NCBI RefSeq assembly: GCF_000801105.2
Contig: NC_079517.1
Coordinates: forward strand, 23,380,973 to 23,444,972
Length of the DNA: 64,000 bases
Direction: 5' to 3'
From: Raphanus sativus
Lineage: Eukaryota > Streptophyta > Magnoliopsida > Brassicales > Brassicaceae
Below are positions 53,056 through 64,000 of this stretch, one piece after another. The position numbers and the translations under genes are program-made. The notes under the pieces are model-generated. The model did no database searches. It had not been told where the DNA came from and was given only the letters and a program-made list of their open reading frames with translations. Within the stretch, counting starts at the first letter, position 1, and each line of letters starts with the position of its first letter.

Positions 53056-56028
53056 TCAAGTAAAAGAAAGGAAACAAATCTTCAAAGACAAGAAATATCG
53101 GAAACTAGCCGTTGGAGTGATTGCGGGGATTTGCAAATGGGGAGCTTGAATAATCTTGAACCTGGACGGTTTCAATGGATAACTGAGCTTCCTGGGAATC
53201 TTCTTTACTGCTTGTAAGGAGCTGATCACGTCCAGAAATGGATGGGAAAAGAGCTGTTGGACATTAATGTCGGTTTGCTCCAAATATGGTAAGTCTGATG
53301 GCATGAGAATCCGCCTGATCCTCTGGCTGCTGGTGCATGGAATAGAGTCTTGGATGTCTTCTGGTTGGCTTATAGTATCTCCTGGTTTCCACAAATAGGT
53401 TTGGGTCGGACCAAAATTAATTGGTTGAGAGCTTTCCAAAATTGATGTCGGTTTGGCTGATTTTGAGAATTTGAGTAAACCAAGTATATCTTCTGGTTGG
53501 ATTGGATTTTGGTCTTGGTTCTTCTTGATCTGGACTCTTAAAAGGCTCTCCTTAGTATAATAAAAGGCTTCAGTCGAGACCTCTTCATGGTTAGACTTGT
53601 ATGGACCGAAATATGGCTGATCTGTCCAATTGGATGCTGAGAAGATGGGCTGACTTGTAAAATCCATAACTTCTTGATCCGTGAAGCTTTTCTTGAAATT
53701 CCAAGTCTCAGGGATTCCTTGATGAGTTGGCCTTCTTGTAAAATTGGTTTGATGAGTAAACTCCTTCGGATGGTCGAGATAGCCTTCTTTTACTGAACCT
53801 CTATCGCTGGTGGCTCCAAGGTGGTCGGTTTGGGTAGCTTGGTTGAACTCTGGTTCGACCACTGATTTGATGGCCGCATCATACCCTCTCCCTTGAAAAA
53901 GTTTCGACCTCAAAACTGGATAACCTGTTGCACCAAGGTAGAGCAAGTCAGGTTTCATCCTCTTTTGAGATTCTAGGGCCTTACCTTGATATTTGATCGG
54001 TTTGATCTTTGATGGCACATCTGGTGGCTCTCCTTTGAGTAGGAACGACAAGAATACTCCTCTGCTGTGATCTGGCCTTCTGGTGGATGGTGCAGGACCT
54101 GGAGGGTCGTCTGGAATCAAGAAGTTGCTGGTGGTAACTTCTTGTTTTACTTTGGCATCTAAACACCTTGAAATCTCCTTGTGTTGATCATCCATGTGAT
54201 TAGTGACTTCTGTTCCTGAAATAAATTCAAAACTTTTGCCAGGAAACAAGTGCATTATATCTGGGTTTATAAAATTATAAAAATAAAAATTTAAATTCAG
54301 ATTTACCCAAATAGTTTCAGATAGTTGAAGAATGATTTGCTCTTTGGCAGCATGTGTGCTTTGGATGGTTCTTGCAACTTCTTCAGCGTTTTGTGGACAA
54401 GTCAGGTGCTGTCCTTGGCTTTCTTTCAACCTCTCAGAACTGTTAGGTTGTCCATCTTCTTGCTTTATACCTGGATCAAAACTCTTTGGCAAAGACAAGT
54501 GCATAAATCCAGAATTTGAAAGTTCTAAAGGAACAATACTATCACTTGTTTTACTTTGCTCTGGTTTTAACTCCAATGATAAGCATCCTAATAATTTTCT
54601 AGATGGACAATTTACAGCAAAGTGGCCCCTCTTATGACATCTATAACATGTCTGAATTTTAATATTTTTAGAATTAGAGGACTTACTTTGATTTGATGAT
54701 GCTGGTGGCTTTTGCAAATCTTTTGCCATAGCTTCATCTTTAGCTTGGGGCTTTCTTTTCTCAAGAACTACTTCAGCCTTCTTTTTCCCTGGTTGTAAAG
54801 TTCCTTTTGAGGATGGAAATGTTTCTGGTGCCTTTATCAACTGGAGTGAACTTAGCTGTGAGCCCTCTTGCTTTTTGACAGTTTTCTTCTTTACAGCTGG
54901 TTCTATCTTTTGGGGGCTGTGATGCTGATTAGCTTGCTTGCTTTCAGGCTTAAAGATTGTAGAGGTGCAGTAAGCATAGATTTCGTGGGCATCACACATA
55001 GAGGATTGATCTGGATTTTGTTTCACAAACTCCTCATGAATCTCTAGTTTGAAACTCTCCTAAGTATGATCCGGGTCATTGTAATACCATTGAGCATGCT
55101 GTTCTCTTTCCCACCATCTTAGAGCAGGTCCAGTGAGGGTCTTAGTGGCATATGACAGCTTCTCTTCTTCTGGAACGTGCTGGCTCTGGAACAAGGTTTC
55201 CATGGCGTCCTCCCACTTCAGGTAAGCTTCTTCTCTTTGACCATAACCGGAAAAGTACATGGAGTGTGCTTCAAGATCAGTAACATTTCTTCCGGCCTCA
55301 CTTTCAACTTCTTCCTCTTCAGGCACGCCTAGGTCATCTCCAAGGGTATCAGTCTCATGACTGGGTTGCCTGGTTTCTTCATCACTGATTTGAGAATCAG
55401 TTTCCTCATACCATGAACCAAAATTTCGGTTAGGCTGCATAGGAAGTGTTGGTCTCTCCTCATGACCAGAGAATGGTTCTTCATACCATGATATTTCTTC
55501 CATGTCTTGTACAGAGTCTGGTAACTGGTTTAACTCCTCACACTCTGAGTTATCACCAAAGGCATCTTCTGGTTCAGCCTCTTGATCCAAAGTTTCTTCT
55601 TCTTCATCATCAGTTTCTCCTAAACTGATATGAGATTTGGTGTCTTCACACCATGGCCTGGTTTCCTGGTCAGTGTCAGGTTGGGTTTGATCCTCCCATG
55701 AGTCTTCTTTGGCGTCCAGTTGGAACTGAGTATCTTCATCAGCCTCATGTTCTAATTTTTCTGACTTCTCTAGACTGTTTTCATCTCCAGCTTCTTCCTG
55801 CCATGAATCACTTCCATAGTCTTCTTCTAGGTCAGCCTCTTGTCTGGACCAGTCAGTAGAAATGTCTTCATCTAGGTAAGGATCTGGTGGTACTGGCTCA
55901 GGGTCTCCTTCATAAGGATCTTCTTCAAAATCAGTGCTGGAACAATCGGACCATTGGTCATCTTCATAACTACTTTCTTCATCAAGCATGGATTGCTCTT
56001 CTTCCCAAGAGCTATCTTCTTCTTCCAT
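53056..56028 (-). pseudogene. Large gag-like protein with one amber stop
   Basis: From ATG 56028 the frame runs about 990 codons, interrupted only by TAG at 55060-55062. Residues about 1-230 are very acidic with recurring SWEE/SWYEE motifs. About 230-345 is a gag-type domain (FSGYGQREEAYLKWEDAM, LTGPALRWWEREQ), and the amber stop lies just after it. A zinc knuckle CYRCHKRGHFAVNC is at about 458-471 after a Lys-rich linker. The last 500 residues are a Pro/Ser/Gln-rich region with motifs such as GEPPDVPSKIKP and SKLFQGRGYDAAIK. I recognise this layout from repeated Brassica predicted proteins. The frame is nearly intact; it presumably packages RNA using enzymes from autonomous relatives, which is inference. 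Confidence 0.72.
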
Positions 56029-56198
56029 GGTACCTGAGATGAAACACACACAAGTAGTTCAGAGTTTTTTTTTTTTTTTTAAAGGAAGTGTCCGAATTTA
56101 AGAAAACAAATTATAAAATGCTTTGGACTGACTTTTCTAAAAGCTATGATGCAAGAAAAATAATTTTTTTTTTTAAATGCAAAAAATGATATGCACGA

Positions 56199-56536
56199 AC
56201 AGGCAAAACGAAAGCCGATTAGTCATCGCACAGCCTTAAAGTTGAGAGTAAACCTAGGTCTTGCCCTAAACCCAGCCTTGCTGGTACTTAACATCTCACA
56301 GACATAGTATCAATACCCGATACGAGATCTAAAACATGTCTTTTATCGCTTACACATAAAACGCTCACTAAAAAGTAGCATACGGACCTAGCGACAAAAT
56401 AAGCTTTAGAATACAAAGTGACTACTCGCATTCTACCCTCTACACTTGACGAAAGTATAAATCAAATCATAAAACAAAATTTTCGAGAAATCTACTTCAT
56501 ATTCAAAAAAGCGGCGAAAACGGCCAAGATTCAAAG
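56199..56536 (+). mobile_element. Tat-5-type 3' fragment, copy 1
   Basis: This is non-coding Tat DNA, matching 60549-60886 nearly base for base and Tat-1 (about 5300-5600) in reverse. It begins abruptly at ACAGGCAAAACGAAAGCC next to the gag-only element, and ends TTCAAAG at an Athila LTR. The short frame at 56418 is not a gene. Confidence 0.8.
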
Positions 56537-57893
56537 TGATACGGCTCAAATTACCTTAATGAGTGCCTTATTCTCTCAAATAAGAGGTTCAGCTGTAGTA
56601 CTTAGGGATCGAATCACGAGGAGTTAGGGAACCAATTAAATCTAATCACTTAATCAATCCTAGATGAAGTTGGTTTTTATGATGAAATGTAAATGACAAT
56701 CCTAAAATGAGCAAGGTAGTTGCTCAAACTAACAACATAATGGTTGTTTAAATGATAATGAAGAGTGCTAGACTTAGGGCTTTTAGTCAGGAATGGAGAT
56801 TATAATATCAATAAATGCCTTATAAGTTGCTTGCATGATATTAAAGAACTCAGCCGCTTAACAATCAGTGATGTCACACTGGTTAAATAACTAGATCTCT
56901 GATCTTAACTGTCGTCTGTTGACCAGAAAAAGAGTCGATCGATATCCTTTAGAGATATCGAGTGATACACCTTTAGCAGCGCCGATCAATTGTCCCGTTG
57001 GGATATCGATCAACGGCTTTTAGAAATGCCTAGGCGCGAGCCAATAATGAACACTAGGTCTTAAGGAGGGCTCTCGTTCTTCTTAACAGGAGACAAACTA
57101 GCTCAAATAGATAATTCAAGATATAAAGATCCTATTGATCTATGCTCTAGTTAGCTACTCTAGCCCAAGCATAGGGTGCAATCCATTTAATGAATATCAC
57201 AACTTAGCAAATATAGTTTGAGGCTAATCCCACAAACCTATTTAATCCCTAGATCTAACAAGTAGACTACTCAGACATAACTAAGCAATTCATAACACAG
57301 AATAGGTAAAGAAATTGCATTAGATAGAGAATAGAAAACAAATGGAGTTCAATCACAAATCTCTCAATGATCTCTCTCCAATCTCTGAAAACAAATAAAA
57401 CTCTACCTTTCTCTCACACTCTCTGCTTGCTTGCTTTTTGGCATTGAAGCTTCGCTTGCCGTTAAAAAACACTTAGGCTGGGTATTTAAGCATTTCCATT
57501 AGGTTAAAAACTCGTCAGGGGAAATCTCGTAATTTGGTGAAGTCTTGGTGAAGTAGTCGGCTAAACCATTTTGTCCTCGCTATCGAACGACAACACTTGA
57601 TGTGTATCGATCGATTATAATCTTCAATTAAGCGGATCTTCACAGCTACATCGATCGACAACTCTGGATGAGTATTGATCGATTCTTCTCCGAATGTTGA
57701 CTTCCGACTTGGTCTTGAATGGTCAACTCGGTGTGTATTATCTCTTGTGCTCCAAAATGATCCAAAAGCATCACTTTATCACGAAACATTCCTGAACCTG
57801 ATAACACACCTAACAGGCTAGAAAACACATTAGTTATATAATAAAAATATCATTATAACATGGTAGAAAATGGGTGAAATCCATGGTATATCA
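56537..57893 (-). mobile_element. Athila-3 3' LTR
   Basis: This is a 1357-bp LTR on the minus strand, TGATATACCATGG to GAGCCGTATCA. It is the same subfamily as Athila-1. TATCGATCGA-type motifs occur at 56935-57010 and 57605-57690. It is inserted in Tat DNA; the flank AAAG|TGATACGG is visible on one side only. Confidence 0.88.
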
Positions 57894-59310
57894 ACTCCCC
57901 CAGACTTACTCATTTGCTTGTCCTCAAGCAAAAACTCAGTAGTCTTTGGAAAAGGTTTGAAAATAGTAGGGACTCAGAGACTCAAAACATTGAAGTCATC
58001 ACTCTATGGATTCGCAATTCATATCTAAACATCCTAATCACAAAAGTTCATTATGCATTATCCTAGCTTAGCAACCAAATTCATCTAGTCCACAACTTAG
58101 AAAATCTTATCTGACATTCCCTCTACTAACCTCATTTCTTAACATAAAATAAAAGTGCAGGCTTTACCTTGAGAGTATCGACCAAAGGACACATGGATTC
58201 AACTCAAACAAGTATCTGAGCACACGGGTAGTCTTCTCTGATCCCTTTATCCCCTCATCTCTCTTCTCTGGATCTCTTATTAGTTTCAGTTGCAATAGGT
58301 TTTGATGCCAAAACAGGTCATCTATACTATCTCATTGACATTGCAATTGTAACTCATACATTTGACAAAGAGTAGCGAATAATGGGGTCTCAGGTAATTT
58401 ACCTATCCCTCGTTTCCACAATGTGTGATCATCCCTGAGATTTAGAATAATGGGGTCGCAGGTAATTTACCTATCCCTCTGCCTCTCAAGAAATCATTTC
58501 AATCTTTTATAACATAAACTTAGATCTTTGAGATGCCGAAGAGAGAGAAGGAAGGGAACCAGAAACACATAGACTTTTTACCTTCCAGACTTGTAAGATG
58601 ATTCAAATCCAATGATTACCAAGCCCCAAGACAAGCAAATAAAGTCAGTATTAGTGTTGGAAGTCAGTTTGGTTCCTTCAAACAATCTTAGCAAGTGTGT
58701 ATAGGTGACAAGTTGATCCACTTTAGCATCTTTAGTACTATCTGCAATTAGTAATCTAGAATGGTGCTAGAGAGTGGTTAGATAATCAAGTATAAATCAA
58801 TATCAATGTCCCCATTTTAGTACTTATGTGAAAATTTGAAAAGAATTTTAAACAAAAACCAAAATAAAAACACATATTAGTAAACCTCCCCCCCCCCAGA
58901 CTTAAATTACACTGTCCCAGTGTAACACAGTCGGTGTGAAGTGAAGAAATAAATCATAAGTACTTAATGTAACAAGATAGAACGACTAAACCTGACCGCG
59001 ATGGCGTCGATCGATACATATAGAAATACGTCGATTGTCGAGCGATGCGACTTGATTGTGTCGGTCGACGGAATTATTATTCTACTTGGATCTTAAAAAT
59101 CTGCAAAAACCAATGCGAAAAATAAAAGTAAAAATGTAACAAAAACTTTAAAATAAAATAAAATCTAATAGTGGGTTGCCTCCCACTCAGCGCTTTGTTA
59201 TAGTCATTTAGCTTGACTTTGGTGGTATGTGACTCAGTTGGTACAGAAACTGCTACTTGTTGGACAACAAGCATCAATTTCGTGTCTTCTCCTATCGAGC
59301 CACGTGACAA
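57894..59310 (-). mobile_element. Athila-3 3' internal region
   Basis: Polypurine tract 57894-57908, about 1 kb of non-coding DNA, a second purine tract (58884-58900), a hairpin (58907-58925), and the end of an open frame (59077-59298, minus) reading VVQQVAVSVPTESHTTKVK and NKALSGRQPTIRF. This is the C-terminal end of an Athila-specific frame. It is cut at about 59310 by the duplication joint. Confidence 0.78.
58884..58925 (-). promoter_or_regulatory. Second polypurine tract and adjacent hairpin in Athila
   Basis: Minus-strand AAGTCTGGGGGGGGGGGAGG repeats the motif of the LTR-proximal tract (AAGTCTGGGGGAG) about 1 kb upstream of it. Directly beside it, TTACACTG-TCC-CAGTGTAA (58907-58925) is a perfect 8-bp-stem hairpin. 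Both are kept at 63246-63282, though the G run is shorter there. Confidence 0.6.
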
Positions 59311-60886
59311 ACTCACTGCGACCCTCTAGTCATCGATTTGATGATCCAGGATCTCGAGGTCGGCCGTATCCTCGTCGATACAGGAAGTACGGTCAACATT
59401 ATGTTCCGCGACACCCTCCAAAGGATGAAAACCCCGCTCGGAGAAGTCATCCTAGAACCGAGACCCCTGACCGGATTCTCTGGCATCACCTCTATGACCC
59501 TTGGGACGATTAAGCTCCCGGTCATGGCTAAGGAAGTCACAAAAATCGTGGACTTTGCAGTAGTCGACAACCCAGCCATCTACAACATGATCATGGGAAC
59601 CCCCTGGATAAACGCCATGAAGGCAGTACCATCCACATATCATTTCGGCATCAAATTCCCGACTCCAACTGGAACCGCAGTAATCTGGGGAAGCCAAAAA
59701 CAGTCGAGACTTTGCTTTCTAGCCGAGCACAAACTGCGAAAGAATCGGAAAGCTCCCTCGGCTAACCCGAAAAGAGCGAAAAAATCGCTAGACATTCCCG
59801 AGAACTCGGGAAAGGATGATCTAGGATCGTCTGACTTGGCAACGACTCAAGACAACGACAAAGTCCCCGAGTCCATCGCCATAGAAGCGGACAACTCAAC
59901 TCCTGAAAAGACCACTGACCCAGCTAGTACGGTCTAAACGTCAGCACTCGAGGAGTAGACACACCCACAGCAACAAACAGAACTACGAGATGGCTTGATC
60001 TTTGAAAGAGGTACGTAGGCAGCCCGTCGAAACCCGGCGAGTTCAGCTATCCCCCTCACCAAAATGGGGGGGGAGAGTGGGTACGTATACTCTTATACTC
60101 CAACAAAAGGTCAAAATACCCGCACATGTATTCGATATTTTCGAAACTTTTTTAATAAAATTCTTTTTCTCGATCTTTCGATGCTTAACTCATAAACACT
60201 TCGGAGAACGAAAATCATATATGCAAGGAACGCGAGACGTCGCAATTTCCCTGAAGATATCGAGATCGTGTCATCCGTCAAACCAGTCCGTCTGCGACTT
60301 TAAAAAAAAACAAACCCGTCGATTGGCCTCGATGGGTAAACATAAAAACAGTTCACGTAAACAAATTCGTAGTCAGATATTTTTAAAAATCCTCTTACAT
60401 CCGACAAGGATACCATAGCGCGCTATACAAGAAATCCAAATTTTGGTCTAGCACTCCTTTGGAGATAGCTCGATTCTTACTACACAAGTCACATAAGCCG
60501 GCGCCAAGTCGCAGTCTTTAATCAGTAAGAATCAGAAAGAAATCACTAACAGGCAAAACGAAAGCCGATTAGTCATCGCACAGCCTTAAAGTTGAGAGTA
60601 AACCTAGGTCTTGCCCTAAACCCAGCCTTGCTGGTACTTAACATCTCACAGACATAGTATCAATACCCGATACGAGATCTAAAACATGTCTCTTATCGCT
60701 TACACATAAAACGCTCACTAAAAAGTAGCATACGGACCAAGCAACAAAATAAGCGTTAGAATACAAAGTGACTACTCGCATTCTACCCTCTACACTTGAC
60801 GAAAGTATAAATCAAATCATAAAACGAAATTTTCGAGAAATCTACTTCATATTCATAAAAGCCGCGAAAACGGCCAAGATTCAAAG
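59311..60886 (+). mobile_element. Tat-5: protease to 3' non-coding fragment
   Basis: This is a plus-strand fragment of the Tat-1 family, from the protease start to 60886, where the Athila-4 LTR is inserted. After the protease tail the sequence goes directly to GAGGTACGTAGGCAGC and a G-rich purine run (60065-60080), with no RT or integrase, exactly as in Tat-1. The short frames 60002-60418 and 60768-60977 are not genes. Confidence 0.8.
59338..59937 (+). CDS. Tat-5 aspartic protease and acidic tail
   Basis: The frame is open for 199 codons here and extends upstream to the duplication joint, so the ATG at 59338 is an internal Met. It contains [13 protein letters not shown] (active-site DTG intact), [29 protein letters not shown] and a Lys/Asp-rich tail ending at TAA 59935-59937. 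It would cleave the gag precursor. It aligns along its whole protease length with Tat-1 6548-6910 and keeps the [12 protein letters not shown] segment where Tat-1 has a stop. gag is absent. Confidence 0.78.
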   Translation: MMIQDLEVGRILVDTGSTVNIMFRDTLQRMKTPLGEVILEPRPLTGFSGITSMTLGTIKLPVMAKEVTKIVDFAVVDNPAIYNMIMGTPWINAMKAVPSTYHFGIKFPTPTGTAVIWGSQKQSRLCFLAEHKLRKNRKAPSANPKRAKKSLDIPENSGKDDLGSSDLATTQDNDKVPESIAIEADNSTPEKTTDPASTV

Positions 60887-63669
60887 TGATACGGCTCAAA
60901 TTACCCTAATGAGTGCCTTATTCTCTCAAATAAGAGGTTCAGCTGTAGTACTTAGGGATCGAATCACGAGGAGCTAGGGAACCAATTAAATCTAATCAAT
61001 TAATCAATCCTAGATGAAGTTGGTTTTTATGATGAAATGTAAATGACAATCCTAAAATGAGCAAGGTAGTTGCTCTAATTAACAACATATGGTTGTTTAA
61101 ATGATAATGAAGAGTGCTAGACTTAGGGCTTTTAGGGAGGAATGGAGATTATAATATCTATAAATGCCTAATAAGTTGCTTGCATGATATTAAAGAACTA
61201 AGCCGCTTAACAATCAGTGATGTCTCACTGGTTAAATAACTAGATCTCTGATCTTAACTATCGTCTGTTGACCAGAAAAAGAGTCGATCTATATCCTTTA
61301 GAGATATCGAGCGATACACCTTTAGCAGCGCTGATCGATTGTCCCGTTGGGATATCGATCAACGGCTTTTAGAAATGCCTAGGCGCGAGCAGATAATGAA
61401 CACTAGGTCTTAAGGAGGGCTCTCGTTCTTCTTAACAGGAGACAAACTAGCTCAAATAGATAATTCAAGATATAAAGATCCTAGTGATCTATGCTCTAGT
61501 TAGCTACTCTAGCCCAAGCATAGGGTGCAATCCATTTGATGATTATCACAACTTAGCAAATATAGTTTGGGCTAATCCCACAAACCTATTTAAACCCTAG
61601 ATCTAACAAGTAGACTACTCAGACATAACTAAGCAATTCATAACACAGAATAGGTAAATAAATTGCATTAGATAGAGAATATAAAACAAATGGAGTTCAA
61701 TCACAAATCTCTCAATGATCTCTCTCCAATCTCTCAAAACAAATAAAACTCTACCTTTCTCTCACACTCTCTGCTTGCTTGCTTTTTGGCTTTGAAGCTT
61801 CGTTTGCCGTCAAAAACACTTAGGCAGGGTATTTAAGCATTTCCATTAGGTTAAAAACTCGTCAGGGGAAATCTCGTAATTTGGTGAAGTCTTGGTGAAG
61901 TCTTGGTGAAGTAGTCGACTAAACCATTTCGTCCTCGCTATCGAACGACAACACTTGATGTGTATCGATCGATTATAATCTTCAATTAAGCGGATCTTCA
62001 CAGCTACATCGATCAACAACTCTGGATGAGTATTGATCGATTCTTCTCCGAATGTTGACTTCCGACTTGGTCTTGAATGGTCAACTAGGGTGTATTATCT
62101 CTTGTGCTCCAAAATGATCCAAAAGCATCACTTTATCACGAAACATTCCTGAACCTAATAACATACCTAACAGGCTAGAAAACACATTAGTTATATAATA
62201 AAAATATCATTATACCATGGTAGAAAATGGGTGAAATCCATGGTATATCAACTCCCCCAGACTTACTCATTTGCTTGTCCTCAAGCAAAAACTCAGTAGT
62301 CTTTGGAAAAGGTTTGAAAATAGTAGGGACTCAGAGACTCAAAACATTGAAGTCATCACTCAATGGATTCGCAATTCATATCTAAACATCCTAATCACAG
62401 AAGTTCATTATGCATTATCCTAGCTTAGCAACCAAATTCATCTAGTCCACAACTTAGCAAATCTTATCTGACATTCCCTCTACTAACCTCATTTCTTAAC
62501 ATAAAATAAAAGTGCAGGCTTTACCTTGGGAGTATCGATCAAAGGACACATGGATTTAACTCAAACAAGTATCTGAGCACACATGTAGTCTTCTCTGATC
62601 CCTTTCTCCCCTCATCTCTCTTCTCTGGATTTCTTATTAGTTTCAATTTCAATAGGTTTTGATGCCAACACAGGTCATCTATTCTATCTCATTGACATTG
62701 CAATTGTAACTCATAAATTTTGACAAAGTGTAGCGAATGATGGCGTCTCAAGTAATTTACCTATCCCGTTTCCACAATGTGTGATCATCCCTGGGATTTA
62801 GAATAATGGGGTCGCAGGTAATTTACATATCCCTCTGCCTCTCAAGAAATCATTTCAATCTTTTATAACATAAACTTAGATCTTTGAAATGCCGAAGAGA
62901 GAGAAGGAAGAGAACCAGAAACACACAGACTTTTTACCTTCCAGACTTGTAAGAGGATTCAGATCTAGTGATTACCAAGCCCCAAGACAAGCAAATAAAG
63001 TCAGTATTAGTGTTGCAGGTCAGCTTTGGTTCCTTCAAACAATCTTAGCAAGTGTGTATAGGTGACAGGTATATCCACTTTAGCATCTTTAGTACTATCT
63101 GCAATTAGTAATCTAGAATTGTGCTAGAGAGTGGTTAAATAATCAAGTATAAATCAATATCAATGTCCCTATTTTAGTACTTATGTGAAAAATAATTTGA
63201 AAATAATTTTAAATAAAAACCAAAATAAAAACACATATTAGTAAACCTCCCCCCAGACATAAATTACACTGTCCCAGTGTAACACAACCGGTGTGAAGTG
63301 AAAAAAAATAAATCATAAGTACTTAATGTAACAAGATAGAACGACTAAACCTGACCGCAATGGCGTCGATCGATACGTATAGAGATACGTCGATTGTCGA
63401 GCGATGCGACTTGATTGTGTCGGTCGACGGAATCGTCATTCTACTTGGATCTTAAAAATCTGCAAAAACCAATGTGAAAAATAAAAGTAAAAATGTAACA
63501 AAAACTTTAAAATAAAATAAAACCTAATAGTGGGTTGCCTCCCACTCAGCGCTTTGTTATAGTCATTTCGCTTGACTTTGGTGGTATGTGACTCAGTTGG
63601 TTCAGAAACTGCTACTTGTTGGACAACAAGCATCAATTTCGTGTCTCCTCCTATCGAATCATGTGGCAA
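60549..63669. repeat. Tandem duplication, copy 2
   Basis: This is the second copy of the block starting at 56199. Left of 60549 it continues into Tat-5, and right of 63669 into more Athila internal DNA, both in natural order. So this copy keeps the original flanks, and the joint at 59310 is the new one. Confidence 0.82.
60887..62250 (-). mobile_element. Athila-4 3' LTR
   Basis: A 1364-bp LTR on the minus strand with the same ends and flanks as Athila-3's. It differs by scattered substitutions and a 14-bp tandem GTGAAGTCTTG repeat at about 61885-61910. Confidence 0.88.
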
Positions 63670-64000
63670 TGAAGCTTCTTGTGGCATCATCACTTATGAG
63701 CTGTTTTTCATCCATCTTGAGGACGACATCTGTGAGGTTCCTCAGACTTCTTTCAATTGATTTGATGCTGCCAACATTCATGTAGACGGTGTTGTAGGCA
63801 TATTCTGACAGCTCCCTCAGTTCATTCTGCATAGCGTCGATCTTGTAATGAATCAGCTGATCTCGGTCTGTCAAGGACTCGGTGTCGATCGATGCTACAA
63901 CGTATGCGTCGGTCGTTTCGCTGGGAGTTCTGTCGGTCGATCCAGTGGTAACCGTGTCGATTGATTCTGAAAGCTGACCTTGGTACTCAAGAGTTCTATG
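62251..64000 (-). mobile_element. Athila-4 3' internal region, continues past the window
   Basis: Same layout as Athila-3, extended 330 bp further. Minus-strand frames 63693-63436 (DYNKALSGRQPTIRF end) and 63874-63659 (IDAMQNELRELSEYAYN, a helical segment seen in Athila proteins) overlap in different frames near 63660-63690. Either a frameshift or two genes end and start here. TCGATCGAT motifs recur at 63363-63430 and 63870-63990. Confidence 0.75.
63436..63874 (-). pseudogene. Athila-4 3'-terminal coding region
   Basis: On the minus strand, frame 63874-63659 (71 codons) ends SDDATRSFIAT. Frame 63693-63436 (85 codons) begins inside it and ends in an aromatic-rich stretch (FYFILKFLLHFYFYF) that is probably translated non-coding AT-rich DNA. 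The first resembles an Athila-specific helical region. I cannot assign a function. The upstream part is outside the window. Confidence 0.45.

Larger units (their letters stand above)
52518..56198 (-). mobile_element. Gag-only non-autonomous element
   Basis: This minus-strand element has one large gag-like gene (53056-56028) and no protease, RT or integrase. Downstream of the gene lies a probable LTR-like region (52518-53055). It has TATATAAG near 53018-53025 and AATAAA near 52929 (minus), a GATGGATA microsatellite (52715-52795) and doubled TTGATTGACTCTCTCAATC. The 5' side ends in T/A-rich DNA at 56198, at the border with a Tat fragment. LTR ends are not firmly identified. Confidence 0.6.
56199..59310. 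repeat. Tandem duplication, copy 1
   Basis: This 3.1-kb stretch repeats as 60549-63669 (offset about 4350-4359), including the same Tat:Athila junction (TTCAAAG|TGATACGG). It ends at about 59310, where the Athila internal region switches to Tat protease. That is the expected joint of a 4.35-kb tandem duplication. The left 1.25 kb of copy 1 is missing, probably removed with the gag-only element's arrival. Confidence 0.82.

Noticed and set aside
56418..56627. Conserved 69-codon ORF, repeated at 60768-60977
   Set aside because: It crosses the Tat:Athila junction in both copies, so it was created by the insertion and then duplicated.

Overview
The window is wall-to-wall transposable-element sequence from a plant nuclear genome, and I found no host gene. 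Several things point to a plant: Ty3/Gypsy elements of the Athila, Tat and chromovirus lineages, two Cassandra TRIMs with 5S rRNA-derived LTRs, a tRNA-type SINE, an L1 tail, and PBSs matching plant tRNA-iMet and tRNA-Asp. The LTR types and the gag-only protein recall Brassicaceae, probably Brassica or a relative; that is recognition from memory, not a search. The dense nesting suggests pericentromeric heterochromatin. One assembly gap of 100 N lies at 49767-49866.

Layout. 1-12192 is the 3' end and 3' LTR of Athila-1 (+). It is split by Tat-1 (-, 1734-11503, target duplication GGGAT), which itself contains a truncated chromovirus (Chromo-1) carrying a SINE. 12193-23808 is Cassandra-A, split by Tat-2 (+, 12680-23610, target duplication ACCTA), the most complete element here. 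24259-26899 is a tandem second copy of a 2.65-kb block (Tat LTR piece, Athila LTR piece, Cassandra, start of the Athila-2 LTR). It holds the empty version of the Tat-2 target. 26500-29209 is Athila-2 LTR plus a gag pseudogene. 29210-34579 holds the 3' half of one Tat element (-) and the 5' half of a related one (+), with their LTRs in opposite orientation. 34580-41263 is Chromo-2 (gag end to 3' LTR), with a 5'-truncated L1 in the end of its integrase. 41264-46959 is two abutting long LTRs of Chromo-3 (-). 46960-48521 is an inverted Chromo-2 LTR. 48522-52368 is a Chromo-3 remnant and its 3' LTR (+). 52518-56198 is a gag-only element (-). 56199-64000 is a tandemly duplicated Tat fragment plus Athila 3' end (-).

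How the parts relate. Three Tat subfamilies each carry, between pol and 3' LTR, a gene on the strand opposite gag-pol, with its own TATA box and probable introns. The Tat-1 copy is a 396-codon open frame although its gag-protease has stops. Chromo-2 has a likely 128-nt intron between gag and protease, and Chromo-3 has a similar GT-AG interval at the same place. Most gag/pol frames here are broken by stops or shifts, so the elements look immobile, but several LTR promoters remain. Inverted LTR pairs could make double-stranded RNA. The order of events can be read from nesting: Cassandra, then Athila-1 into it, then Tat-1 into Athila-1, then the tandem duplication, then Tat-2 into one copy.
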